Origin: Tumebacillus amylolyticus | GTDB lineage: Bacteria > Bacillota > Bacilli > Tumebacillales > Tumebacillaceae | Direction of reading: 5' to 3' | NCBI RefSeq assembly: GCF_016722965.1 | Contig: NZ_JAEQNB010000002.1 | Span: 310,001 to 374,000 of the forward strand | DNA: 64,000 nucleotides | Part shown: piece by piece, positions 43,525 to 52,037 of the stretch | Layout of the letters: each line of letters begins with the position of its first letter | Numbering within the stretch: the stretch's first letter is position 1 | Position numbers and translations under genes: made by a program | Notes under the pieces: model-generated | Database searches by the model: none | What the model was told of the DNA's origin: nothing | The model's input: only the letters and a program-made list of their open reading frames with translations

Positions 43525-44781
43525 ATGTGGAAGGATTTGCTTTTGTATCGCGATTTGATGCGCAATCGGAACTTCGGGTTCTATGCGTTCAGCTATTATT
43601 TGGCGTCGATCGGCGGGGCGATGACCTTGTTCGCCATTTGGTCCCAAGCGGCGACCTTGACGGAGAACAACCCGATGGCCATCGGCTTGTCGGGCATCCT
43701 CGACACCCTGCCGTCGATTCTGTTCGCTCCTTGGGCGGGGTTGCTTGCCGACCGTTATAACAAACGGACGCTTCTAATCGCGTCTCGCATTCTACAAGCG
43801 GCTGCTGTGCTTGGCATGGTGTTCACCACCGAGCTCTGGCAGTTGTATGTCCTGGCCGCGTTGCACTCGACGTTCACCGCTTTTGAAACGCCGCCGCATC
43901 GGGCGTTGTTGCCAACCTTGGTTCGCGAAGACCAATATGTGACGATGAACTCGTTTATGGTCACGATGAATTCGCTGACCCAGTTCTTCCGCCCGGCCCT
44001 CGCAGGGCTTGTCGTCTCGACATTTGGCTATCACGCGGGGTTCTCCGTGAATGTCGTCGTGCAACTGCTCGCAGCGGCCGCGTTGCTGTTCGTCACCGTC
44101 AAACCGTCCACCCAACCGGCGGCCGATGAATCGGGAGAAAAAACCGGCATGTGGGGCGGCGTGCGCGAAGGGATGGCGTACATCCGCACCGAGCCAATCC
44201 TCATGTATCTGTTTTTCTTCTCCGTGATCATGACGTTCTGCTTCTCCACTCAAGGCCCTCTGACGCAGGTCTTCGTCGGACAGTACCTCGCCGACTCCCC
44301 CGATCAAGTCAGCGCCCGCGTGGGATGGTTGTTTTCCAGCATCGGGGTCGGCGGCGTGCTCGGGGCGTTGGTGACGCCGAAGCTGATCTCCCGCCTGCCT
44401 GTGTTTCTGCTGTTGATCGCGTCGTTTGCGTTCGACGGACTCGTGGTCATCGTGTTCTCCCAGAGCAACACCCTGTGGCTTGCGATGGTCTGCTACTCGC
44501 TGTTTGGCATCATCGGTTCGGTGAACATGATCGTCACCGATACGCTGATTCAACGCATCGTCCCGGAAAACTTGCGCGGTCGGGTCTACGGTGCATTCGG
44601 CCCGATCAACGGGCCGTTCTCGATGCTGTCGATTGCGTGCGGCACCTCTCTGGCGACGGTGATTGGCGTGCGCGGCGTCTTTCTGCTCTGCGGATTGCTT
44701 GAAATTCTGGCACCGATCGTCTGTCGTTTGCTTCCCTCGTACGGAAACGTCCGTTCAAAACTTCAAGAAAAAAGTGGATAA
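43525..44781 (+). CDS. MFS exporter (macrolide-efflux-like MFS_3 group)
   Basis: 418 residues, 12 helices, no signal peptide. Motif A variant GLLADRYNKRTLLI; ENLRGRVYGAFGPINGPFSM near the C-terminal half fits the MefA/MFS_3 group of drug exporters. Start: ATG 43525 is 10 nt after GGAG; GTG 43516 is too close. Transcription passes a leader peptide and terminator (43346-43494), suggesting induction by something that stalls translation. Substrate unknown. Confidence 0.88.
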   Translation: MWKDLLLYRDLMRNRNFGFYAFSYYLASIGGAMTLFAIWSQAATLTENNPMAIGLSGILDTLPSILFAPWAGLLADRYNKRTLLIASRILQAAAVLGMVFTTELWQLYVLAALHSTFTAFETPPHRALLPTLVREDQYVTMNSFMVTMNSLTQFFRPALAGLVVSTFGYHAGFSVNVVVQLLAAAALLFVTVKPSTQPAADESGEKTGMWGGVREGMAYIRTEPILMYLFFFSVIMTFCFSTQGPLTQVFVGQYLADSPDQVSARVGWLFSSIGVGGVLGALVTPKLISRLPVFLLLIASFAFDGLVVIVFSQSNTLWLAMVCYSLFGIIGSVNMIVTDTLIQRIVPENLRGRVYGAFGPINGPFSMLSIACGTSLATVIGVRGVFLLCGLLEILAPIVCRLLPSYGNVRSKLQEKSG

Positions 44782-44785
44782 ATGC

Positions 44786-44817
44786 AAAAAAACCGGGGTT
44801 GCCCACCCGGTTTTTTT
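44786..44817 (+). terminator. Terminator of the MFS gene
   Basis: AAACCGGG / CCCGGTTT stem then TTTTTTT. Confidence 0.9.
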
Positions 44818-44865
44818 CATACACTTTTTGTACTTAGGAGTCGAACGAAAGGAGGGGGACGTCGA

Positions 44866-45681
44866 ATGAACATGCCGGAGATTTCCGAAGGCGAAGCGCG
44901 AGGTCGCTTGCGTCAGTTGTATCACACCATCAAAGCGACGATGCGCGTCCCGCTCGTCAGTGAACCCTTGCGTGCGTTGGCGTTGTATCCAAATTTCCTG
45001 CATCTGGTGTTTGAGGCGAGCCGACCGAATTTGCTCTCCGTCCATGTGGAACGAATGGTCTCCGAACTCACCACGTACCGCAAACCACCTCTGCAACCTC
45101 CGCCTATGTCCACTTCCGTATTGCCTCGCGACCGCCGGGGCGCGCTTGCACTGCTGCCTGTGTTTCGCTATGAGACGGCCAAACTTCTCCTGTTGCTCAC
45201 CGCCTGGCAAGAAACACTCGCAGAGCGTCCGATCTCCGGTCAGAACCACGAGGACGCATTCTGGCCACCGGGCATTTTGCCGCACTTCCCTCGCAACATC
45301 CCACTCCTGCGCATCGAACACGCAACGCACACCCAACGACACGTTTTCCAAAACATCCTCGCCGCTCACGACCTCTTCACTCTGCCCGATGTCTATCGAG
45401 CCCTCGCTCATCACCCGACATTTCTCACCGGCGCTTGGGAGCCGCTGCACCCGCTGGTGCAAACGGACGCCTACGAAGACGCCGCCCGACACATCCGCCG
45501 TCGCGCCAAACAACTCGTCCACGCCTTGCCCCATCCCCTGCCGCTGACTCCCAACCGCTTGCTGCTGCAAGTAAGCGAACGCGAAGTCACCGCCGGAATC
45601 GGGCTGATCACCGCTTACCGTCACACTCTGCCGCGCCTCCTGCTCGACGTGGAGATGATGACGCAGATGTTGCAAGTGTAA
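44866..45681 (+). CDS. DehI family (2-haloacid dehalogenase-like) protein
   Basis: 271 residues, helical, two similar halves. EISEGEARGRLRQLYHTIKA, TMRVPLVSEPLRALALYPNF and DVYRALAHHPTFLTGAWEPL fit the DehI/AhpD-like fold group annotated as halocarboxylic acid dehalogenase DehI family. Whether it dehalogenates anything is unproven; most bacilli homologues have no known substrate. ATG at 44866 after GGAGGGGG. Convergent with prmA, 2 nt apart, without an obvious terminator between. Confidence 0.72.
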   Translation: MNMPEISEGEARGRLRQLYHTIKATMRVPLVSEPLRALALYPNFLHLVFEASRPNLLSVHVERMVSELTTYRKPPLQPPPMSTSVLPRDRRGALALLPVFRYETAKLLLLLTAWQETLAERPISGQNHEDAFWPPGILPHFPRNIPLLRIEHATHTQRHVFQNILAAHDLFTLPDVYRALAHHPTFLTGAWEPLHPLVQTDAYEDAARHIRRRAKQLVHALPHPLPLTPNRLLLQVSEREVTAGIGLITAYRHTLPRLLLDVEMMTQMLQV

Positions 45682-45683
45682 AA

Positions 45684-46604
45684 TTACGTCGCTTTTTTCA
45701 CAGCCAGCGTGACCCACTCGTCGCCTTGCAAGCGGGATGTGACGTGCCAACCGAGTTCGGAATAGGTGCTGACGACTTGCTCTTCGATCCATTCGACGAT
45801 GCCGGAGAGCAACAGAGTTCCGTCCGTTCTCACGATGCGCAGGCAGAGCGCGGCGAGATCGATCACTTCCTGACCTCCGATGTTGACCGCGACCACGTCG
45901 AAGTGATCTACAGTCTCTGCAAATTCGGCAAAAACGTCCGCAATGCGCACGTCAATTCCCGAAACGCCGTTGAGTTCCATCAGATACTCCACGGCACTCT
46001 TCGCCGATGGATTCAGATCAATCGCCACCACTTCGCTTGCACCCTTCATGCGCGCAAACAAACTCAAAATCCCCGAGCCCGCCCCAAAGTCAGCAAACGC
46101 TTCTCCCTCTTGCAAGAGCTCGTCCAGCAATTCCAGACAGTGCCGCGTCGTCGGATGTTCCCCCGTGCCAAACGCAGCTCCCGGCTCGATCACAATCGTT
46201 CGTTCCCCCTCGCGACGCTCTTCGTCCCACGGGGGACGGATGACGAGATCGGGCTTGATCTCGATCGCGTTGAATTGGTACACGGGGTCTTCCGTGACGG
46301 CTTGCGGAATTCTTGCTTCTATAGAATACGCGAGATTCCCCATCCACTCGGTCATCTCGATACGCAGTCGTTCCAGAACCTCCGGAGTCAGTTCCTCCTG
46401 CGTCTCTTCATAGGCGCGGACGACGACTTGCTCGACCTCAGCTTCTTGGAACCCGTAGCCGTCCGGCGTTACAAACGTCTCGATGGGAGCTTCCTCCCAG
46501 ACGTATTCAATGCCTCGTCCCTGTAATCGCGCGATGACGTCCTCGGTTCGATCTGCCTCGACAGTCAACGCATATTCGACATAGCGTGGTTCGTGCTCGT
46601 TCAT
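45684..46604 (-). CDS. prmA: Ribosomal protein L11 methyltransferase
   Basis: 306 residues; SAM-dependent enzyme that trimethylates L11. Motif I FADFGAGSGILSLFA, acidic loop VVAIDLNPSA, and FDVVAVNIGGQEVI (motif IV; other PrmA read ANI). N-terminal substrate-recognition domain present. The normal neighbour in bacilli is dnaJ/rsmE, absent here, so the gene is outside its usual context. Start ATG 46604 overlaps the upstream CGNR gene stop as ATGA. Confidence 0.82.
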   Translation of the reverse strand: MNEHEPRYVEYALTVEADRTEDVIARLQGRGIEYVWEEAPIETFVTPDGYGFQEAEVEQVVVRAYEETQEELTPEVLERLRIEMTEWMGNLAYSIEARIPQAVTEDPVYQFNAIEIKPDLVIRPPWDEERREGERTIVIEPGAAFGTGEHPTTRHCLELLDELLQEGEAFADFGAGSGILSLFARMKGASEVVAIDLNPSAKSAVEYLMELNGVSGIDVRIADVFAEFAETVDHFDVVAVNIGGQEVIDLAALCLRIVRTDGTLLLSGIVEWIEEQVVSTYSELGWHVTSRLQGDEWVTLAVKKAT

Positions 46605-47152
46605 GGTGTCGAATCCTCCTGCGAAGCGCTGCTTTTGTGTCGATGGTGATGGCGGCGGGCTTTCTCCCGATTTCCGCAGACCTCCATCCGGCACCAGCGG
46701 CGCGTGTTGTTTTTGGATGTGTCATAATAATATTGGATGCAGAGGTGGTTGCCGCATTTTTTCAACCGAGCAACCTGCCCCACGGTGAGAAAATCAAGCA
46801 AGGAGCGCAGCAACAGCCAGCTCATTTTTTCCAAATAGCATCCATATGGGAGGAACTCTGCAAGGCCGTCTCGGTACGTCCAAGTACCGGGCAACGCGGC
46901 GAGTTGGTCGTTCAACCACGCGAGATGCCCGTCGGACAAGCCTCCCTCCTCCGCGATGTGACGCAATTGCGCGCGCAGGACCTTGAGTTTGGAAAAAGCG
47001 TCCTCGTCGAGGACGAGCTCTCCCACTCCCGCCCCCTGTATCCAAGTATGTAGGTCCTTCAGGTCGGCGAGCCCGTCGCGGACTTCTCCCGCCTCCAAAA
47101 ATTGCGTGTTCACGAAGTCCAGCCATAATGTTCCGCCATGATAGGAAAACAT
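46601..47152 (-). CDS. CGNR zinc-finger (ABATE) protein, putative regulator
   Basis: 183 residues. N-terminal ABATE-type domain (GGTLWLDFVNTQFL, LHTWIQGAG) and C-terminal CGNR zinc finger (KKCGNHLCIQYYYDTSKNNT, then RWCRMEVCGNREKARR): four Cys for zinc and a basic helix that may bind DNA or RNA. Usually annotated as a transcriptional regulator. ATG at 47152 after GGGGTGAAGGTG. Coupled to prmA by a 4-nt overlap. Confidence 0.85.
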   Translation of the reverse strand: MFSYHGGTLWLDFVNTQFLEAGEVRDGLADLKDLHTWIQGAGVGELVLDEDAFSKLKVLRAQLRHIAEEGGLSDGHLAWLNDQLAALPGTWTYRDGLAEFLPYGCYLEKMSWLLLRSLLDFLTVGQVARLKKCGNHLCIQYYYDTSKNNTRRWCRMEVCGNREKARRHHHRHKSSASQEDSTP

Positions 47153-47286
47153 CTCCACCTTCACCCCTATTTGAGTATACACCAATTTATTTTGTGTTCG
47201 CAGGAAAACAACAGTCGCAAATAGGTAAATTCTTCCGTATACTCTTACCATGCAAGTGAGTGAAATCATAAAGGAGGCGTTGACTC

Positions 47287-48054
47287 ATGGCAACGACCAA
47301 CGAAAAGGTAACACGTATCGAGTTCATGGAAGAACTGAACCAGATCGGATTGTCGCCGAACGTAACGGGCGCACCGGCGGACACTTTATCCCGGGCCGAG
47401 GCAGCTGTCTTCCTCGCTGAAGCACTCCCGCCGCTGAACACCGGTTTTGCCGGGGGTCAGCCCGCGCCATTTCGTGACTTGAACTCCCTGACGACCGGGC
47501 AACAACAGGCGGTCTCGACCTTGTACAGTCTGGGAATTGTGCTCGGGGACGGGAATGGATTGTTCCACGGCAACCAAGATTTGACCCGCGATGAGCTGGG
47601 AATGATCGTCGAGCGGACGCAAGCGCGTTTGCAAGCTGCCGGGGCTTCTACTTCCACAACGAACCCGACGAAACCGACCGGTATCATCCGCCCGACGTCT
47701 CCGTCGACGGAACCCGCAAGTTCGTATCAAGTAATCACCGATCTCTCTGCTCTACCGCAAGACGTGCAGAACACGGCGCTTGCGGTCCAAGGAACTTCGG
47801 GCGCTGTCTCACTCGACAGCGGAGACTCCACCTACCTCTTGATTTCAGCCGGTGAGCGCAACACGGGCGGTTATGCCGTCACCGTGGACAGCGTCAACGA
47901 GACGGATACACGAATTGAAGTGACGGTCGGCCTGACAACTCCGGCTGCCGGCACGATGTCTCTCCAAGCGATCACCTACCCGCAAACGGTCGTGGAGTTC
48001 GCACAGACGGTGAAGCCCATCGTGGTGCTAAACCAAGAAGTGCTCTCCGCGTAA
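47287..48054 (+). CDS. SLH-like and PrcB-like two-domain protein without signal peptide
   Basis: 255 residues. Residues about 5-120 look like S-layer homology units (TRIEFMEELNQIGLSP, LYSLGIVLGDGNGLFHGNQD, LTRDELGMIVERTQ). After a Thr/Pro linker, residues about 150-255 match the PrcB C-terminal domain (GERNTGGYAVTVDSVNE, TYPQTVVEFAQ). SLH proteins are normally secreted, but the start MATTNEKVTRIEFM has no signal peptide. ATG at 47287 after AAGGAGGCG. Own terminator. Function unknown. Confidence 0.72.
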   Translation: MATTNEKVTRIEFMEELNQIGLSPNVTGAPADTLSRAEAAVFLAEALPPLNTGFAGGQPAPFRDLNSLTTGQQQAVSTLYSLGIVLGDGNGLFHGNQDLTRDELGMIVERTQARLQAAGASTSTTNPTKPTGIIRPTSPSTEPASSYQVITDLSALPQDVQNTALAVQGTSGAVSLDSGDSTYLLISAGERNTGGYAVTVDSVNETDTRIEVTVGLTTPAAGTMSLQAITYPQTVVEFAQTVKPIVVLNQEVLSA

Positions 48055-48055
48055 A

Positions 48056-48101
48056 AAAACAGCTCCCTTCGTCACGGCGAAGGGAGCTTTCCTTTTTTCC
48101 C
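48056..48101. terminator. Terminator after the SLH/PrcB-like gene
   Basis: AGCTCCCTTCG / CGAAGGGAGCT stem with A run before and TTTCCTTTTTT after. Confidence 0.92.
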
Positions 48102-48115
48102 TGTTCCAAAAAAAC

Positions 48116-48544
48116 TCACGCGTGCCCCCCGCAGCCTCCGATGGTCGGCAGTCCGCCCGTCTCTCCCCCGTGCTCAAACGCAGCTTCCAACCGAATCCCG
48201 CTCGGGTCGTAGAAAAAGATCCCGGCCAGACGTCCGTACTCCCCAAGTCCGTCGTATTGAATCGGCACTTTGCGCTCGCGCAGACGGTTTTCCAACTCCT
48301 GCAGCGTTTCCAAGTTCGGCACGCGAAACGCCAGATGGTGCAGACCGGCCGTGCGGAGCGTTGCTTCCTGCTCCGCCGTTTGCCAGAGCGTGATCATCGT
48401 CGTGCCATCGGTGAGAAACGCCGACTTGCCCTCCTGCCCGCCCGCGACTTCAAACCCGAGCACCTCGGTGAAAAAAGACTGCGACTCCGCCAAACTCCGT
48501 ACAGACAAGCCTACATGGTGAACGCCCATCGTCATGTTCGTCAT
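48116..48544 (-). CDS. VOC family protein (glyoxalase/dioxygenase superfamily)
   Basis: 142 residues, two beta-alpha-beta-beta-beta modules: VHHVGLSVRSLAESQSFFTE and LHHLAFRVPNLETLQELENR, with the metal-ligand positions His (HHVG), His (HHLAF) and Glu (RLEAAFEHG). C-terminal GGCGGHA is unusual. Cytoplasmic; reaction not determinable. ATG at 48544 after AGGAGGAG. 15 nt after the PNPOx gene stop, so probably one operon. Confidence 0.88.
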   Translation of the reverse strand: MTNMTMGVHHVGLSVRSLAESQSFFTEVLGFEVAGGQEGKSAFLTDGTTMITLWQTAEQEATLRTAGLHHLAFRVPNLETLQELENRLRERKVPIQYDGLGEYGRLAGIFFYDPSGIRLEAAFEHGGETGGLPTIGGCGGHA

Positions 48545-48559
48545 CTCTAACTCCTCCTC

Positions 48560-49045
48560 TTAGTTCGCTTTGATCAATTTCGGAATTCGTTTCGAGCAGT
48601 TCGTGTACACGTCGCGCACCGTCACGTAGACAACTGAGAGTGCGCCGGGAAACAGTTCGAGGTCTCGTGCATCTGTGGAAATTCGGGCCACGCCGTTCAC
48701 GCGCAGGCGTTGGCCTTTTTCAAAATCGATGAACAGCATGCCGATGTGCGGGTTTTCGAGGAGATTGCCGAGACTTTGGTAAAGCCCGTTGCCCGGATAG
48801 TCCGGGAACACCAACGTCTGCGGGTCCAACACGCGCACCGTCCCCGGCCCGCCTCCGCGAAATGAACAGTCACACTCCCCCGCTGAATTCGACGTCGCCA
48901 AAAAGAAAAACTCGCTGGCTTCGATGTACATCCGAAACAGCATCGACACTTGCGAACTCACCAACCGCTCCGTCAACTTCGCTGCCTGCTCCTCCGTACC
49001 AAACTGCCGCCGAAGTTGTGCTTCACCCGAAAGTATCTGCGCCAC
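48560..49045 (-). CDS. Pyridoxamine 5'-phosphate oxidase family protein
   Basis: 161 residues, split-barrel flavin-binding fold: EFFFLATSNSAGECDCSFRG, LVFPDYPGNGLYQSLGNLLE and HIGMLFIDFEKGQRLRVNGV. Members reduce small molecules or bind F420/FMN; substrate unknown. GTG at 49045 is the best in-frame start but has only a weak ribosome site, so the start is uncertain. First gene of a likely pair with the VOC gene. Confidence 0.85.
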   Translation of the reverse strand: MAQILSGEAQLRRQFGTEEQAAKLTERLVSSQVSMLFRMYIEASEFFFLATSNSAGECDCSFRGGGPGTVRVLDPQTLVFPDYPGNGLYQSLGNLLENPHIGMLFIDFEKGQRLRVNGVARISTDARDLELFPGALSVVYVTVRDVYTNCSKRIPKLIKAN

Positions 49046-49173
49046 CGCCTAACCATCTAAAATTGTTTTGTTGGTTATATATTATGCGCCGCACCCAATC
49101 TTTGTCAACCCGTAACAATCGAGTTCGTTGAAACGTCTATCTACAAACGAAACAAACCAAGGAGGTTTTTTCG

Positions 49174-50391
49174 ATGAAAACAAAATTTTCCCGCTTGGCG
49201 GTGCTGGCGACGGTACTCTCCGTCACCCTCATCGGATGCGGGCAAAAAACGTCGTCGACGCCTGCAGATTCGATGAACGTAGACACGTCCCCTGCCGCAA
49301 CGAGTCCTACGACGAACCCCGCTCCTGCCAACCCGACTCCCTCCGTTCCCGATCAACCGGCCACGTCCGTTCCGAAACCCGCTGACACGGCACATCATTC
49401 CTATTCGGTGACCGCTCTGGACTTTGCCAATTCGAATTGGGGCTGGGTCGGCGGCAAGGGCTTTATCCTGAACACCACCAACGGCGGGCATGATTGGAAT
49501 GTCCAATACGACGGCCCTTATGAAATCGACGCCTTCTCGTTTCTCAACGCCAACACAGGCTGGGCGCTTGGTCATGACGGCGATGGCGAAGTCGGGGGTG
49601 TCGTCCTGCAAACCAAGGACGGCGGCTTGCATTGGAACGAAATTTCCCACCCCGCCCACGTTCGCAACCTGCATTTCGTCTCCGAGACCACAGGTTTTGG
49701 CAGCGATATGATCACCCAAGACGGCGGCAAAACGTGGACACCTGTGAAGGCACCCGACTCCCTCATGGGCAATCCCGCATTTTCCGACGCCAACCACGGC
49801 TGGGCTGTCACCGCAGAGGGCAATTCCTTTCAGATTCAACACACCGCAGACGGAGGTCAGACGTGGACGAAGCTGTTCTCCCGTCCGACGCAAGAACCTC
49901 CCGTCACCGCTTCGGTGCAAACGACGAGCCCTGTCGACGCGTGGGTTATGATCGTCGGTTCATCCGGCATGACGCAGACTTCCTTTTCGATTTTTCACAC
50001 ATCGGACGGCGGTGCGAATTGGCAACCTGTGATCGCGCAATCCACAGCGGGCGGCGGAACTGCTCCCGGCTATGACACACCGAACACCGGTCCGAAAGGC
50101 CCGGCCTCCAAGCCCGGCTACCTCGAAGTCGTAAACTCCCAAGTCGCCATGCTCTCCGGATTCTGCGGGGCTTGTGGTGAAGGCACGATCTCGACAGGCT
50201 GGACCGTCAACAACGGCAAGACGTGGACCAATTCCACACAACAGATTCCGGGCTCCGGCGGTCAGCTCTCCTTTGTCAACGCAAACCAAGGCTGGCTGAT
50301 CACCTCCCCCTATGACAAACCCTCCGTCCTCTACAACACCCAGACCAGCGGACAGACGTGGACGCAGGAATTCGTGTTTGGTCCCAAGTAA
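49174..50391 (+). CDS. Secreted lipoprotein with Asp-box (BNR) beta-propeller
   Basis: 405 residues. Signal with lipobox VTLIGC (Cys 22), a Pro/Thr/Ser linker (about 27-75), then a propeller with repeated Asp-box motifs: TTNGGHDWNV, TKDGGLHWNE, TQDGGKTWTP, TADGGQTWTK, TSDGGANWQP, VNNGKTWTN. Resembles Ycf48/photosystem assembly-like and sialidase-like propellers, which often bind rather than cut. A Cys pair (GFCGACGEG) may form a disulphide. ATG at 49174 after AAGGAGG. Monocistronic. Confidence 0.85.
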   Translation: MKTKFSRLAVLATVLSVTLIGCGQKTSSTPADSMNVDTSPAATSPTTNPAPANPTPSVPDQPATSVPKPADTAHHSYSVTALDFANSNWGWVGGKGFILNTTNGGHDWNVQYDGPYEIDAFSFLNANTGWALGHDGDGEVGGVVLQTKDGGLHWNEISHPAHVRNLHFVSETTGFGSDMITQDGGKTWTPVKAPDSLMGNPAFSDANHGWAVTAEGNSFQIQHTADGGQTWTKLFSRPTQEPPVTASVQTTSPVDAWVMIVGSSGMTQTSFSIFHTSDGGANWQPVIAQSTAGGGTAPGYDTPNTGPKGPASKPGYLEVVNSQVAMLSGFCGACGEGTISTGWTVNNGKTWTNSTQQIPGSGGQLSFVNANQGWLITSPYDKPSVLYNTQTSGQTWTQEFVFGPK

Positions 50392-50396
50392 TTGTC

Positions 50397-50434
50397 AAAA
50401 AACCTCACCGCCGCCATAGCGATGAGGTTTTTTT
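50397..50434 (+). terminator. Terminator after the Asp-box lipoprotein
   Basis: AACCTCA ... TGAGGTT stem with TTTTTT. Confidence 0.82.
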
Positions 50435-50519
50435 CGTACCCTGCAGCACTTGCGTAGGATTTCCAGCTTGCTACAATAGGAGGAGGACAAGTACCGGAAC
50501 TTTGATTGGAGGATCACAC

Positions 50520-51230
50520 GTGAAGAAACGCATTTGGATGACCGCATTGCTTAGCACCGCTCTCGTTGCAACCCTGCTTGCAGGTTGCTCCCGCGACGAT
50601 TCGTCGGCTGCACCGACGACTCCCGCGCCGACCAAGGACAGTACCACCACGACCCCGGCGAAGGACACCACCTCGACCGACACCAAGAGCAAAAACAACA
50701 AGTATTCCAAAGCTCCGGACATGACGATCGACAAAGCCAAGAAGTACACGGCGACCGTCAAAACCAACAAGGGCGATATCAAAATCAACCTCTTCGCAGA
50801 CAAAGCCCCGATGACCGTCAACAATTTCGTGTTCCTCGCGAAGGATCACTTCTACGACGGGATCAAGTTCCACCGCATCATCCAGTCCTTCATGATCCAG
50901 ACGGGCGATCCGCTCGGTACGGGCACAGGCGGTCCGGGCTATCAATTCAAGGACGAGCTCCCGCCGGCGAAGCCGTATGCGGCCGGCATCGTGGCGATGG
51001 CAAACGCAGGTCCCGACACCAACGGCAGTCAGTTTTTCATCGGCAGTGGCGATGATGTGGCGAGCTTGAACCGCCAGCCGAACTACACGGTGTTTGGCGA
51101 AGTCGATCCGGCAAGCATGAGCGTTGTGAAAACGATCGCTGCGACTCCGGTCGGCGCTTCCGGAATGGGTGAGAATTCAAAACCGCAGGAAGACATCGTG
51201 ATCAACTCTGTCGATATCTCGGAGCAGTAA
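50520..51230 (+). CDS. Lipoprotein cyclophilin-type peptidyl-prolyl isomerase
   Basis: 236 residues. Signal with lipobox ATLLAGC (Cys 23), Thr-rich linker, then a complete cyclophilin domain: KIHF-type FHRIIQSFMIQTGDP, GYQFKDELP, IVAMANAGPDTNGSQFFI. Assists folding of exported proteins outside the membrane. GTG at 50520 after TGGAGGATC. Own terminator. Confidence 0.94.
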   Translation: MKKRIWMTALLSTALVATLLAGCSRDDSSAAPTTPAPTKDSTTTTPAKDTTSTDTKSKNNKYSKAPDMTIDKAKKYTATVKTNKGDIKINLFADKAPMTVNNFVFLAKDHFYDGIKFHRIIQSFMIQTGDPLGTGTGGPGYQFKDELPPAKPYAAGIVAMANAGPDTNGSQFFIGSGDDVASLNRQPNYTVFGEVDPASMSVVKTIAATPVGASGMGENSKPQEDIVINSVDISEQ

Positions 51231-51232
51231 AA

Positions 51233-51271
51233 GGAAGACTCTGTCGTCTACGGACGGCAGAGTCTTTTTTT
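51233..51271 (+). terminator. Terminator of the cyclophilin gene
   Basis: AGACTCTG-x-CG / CG-x-CAGAGTCT stem followed by TTTTTTT. Confidence 0.9.
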
Positions 51272-51393
51272 CTTCGACATTTGCAGAAGAGGCTGTCGAT
51301 TTCCCGGGCAATTGTCGAGTTGGCGTGCGGGTTTGTCAGATTGACACGCGTGATGTGCAAGTCGGCATAGGCTGTGGAGAGAGGTGATTGGGG

Positions 51394-52005
51394 ATGGCCA
51401 AGAAGCGAAAGAAGCGAGAAGAGCAGAAGCCGTTGATTCAGGGGTTTGAAAAAATCCCACGGACGATTGAGGGCGTGCCTTTGAAGCCAAAGGTGAAGAA
51501 AAAAGGGGCGAAGGTGAAGCCGCCTCAGTTCTCGGAAGAAACCGTGCAGGAGAGCCAAGGGTTTGGCGGGTTGTTTTGGCCGGGGTTTCCAGGGTTGTCG
51601 GAGTCGTTTCGTTCGTCGATGGTGGAGTATTGGAAGCAGTTTCCGACTGATGTGGTGCCCAATACGTGGTTGTTTTCGTACAATCCGCCGGGATTTGGGT
51701 CGTCCGCATCAGCCGTGCGGTTTGAGTCCCCGATTGTGACGGGGCAAAAGTTGTTTGACGATCCCTTTTATACGGAGCTGCCGGCCCCGCCGTTGGGAGA
51801 GTTTGATTCTGCGTATCCGATGTGGGTGAAAACGATAGAGGCGGCACAGAAGCGTGTGGAAGCGTGTCCGATTGGTCAGGAAAGCCCGGAGTGTGATGCC
51901 GCTCGGGAGGCGTATTATGCGGCTTGTCGGGCGTATGCGAAAGAGTTGGATCGCGTGTGGGGATTGCAGCGGTTTCAGGATAAGGGGCAGAAGAAAAAGA
52001 AATGA
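51394..52005 (+). CDS. Hypothetical protein, 203 residues, possible spore-associated
   Basis: Not recognised. Lys-rich ends (MAKKRKKREEQKP and QDKGQKKKK), a Pro/Gly/Phe-rich middle (GGLFWPGFPGLSES, NPPGFGSSAS) and a C-terminal helix with paired Cys (EACPIGQESPECDAA). No signal peptide. ATG at 51394 after GAGAGGTGATTGGGG. A CATAGGCTG box at 51366-51374 is close to a sigma-K -10 (CATAnnnTA), and gerP genes lie next door, so a mother-cell/spore-coat role is possible but weakly supported. Confidence 0.6.
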   Translation: MAKKRKKREEQKPLIQGFEKIPRTIEGVPLKPKVKKKGAKVKPPQFSEETVQESQGFGGLFWPGFPGLSESFRSSMVEYWKQFPTDVVPNTWLFSYNPPGFGSSASAVRFESPIVTGQKLFDDPFYTELPAPPLGEFDSAYPMWVKTIEAAQKRVEACPIGQESPECDAAREAYYAACRAYAKELDRVWGLQRFQDKGQKKKK

Positions 52006-52037
52006 GAAAAAACCACCCGAGGCTCGGGTGGTTTTTA
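52006..52037. terminator. Terminator between the hypothetical gene and gerPB
   Basis: AAACCACCCGA / TCGGGTGGTTT stem, T runs on both strands. Confidence 0.93.
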
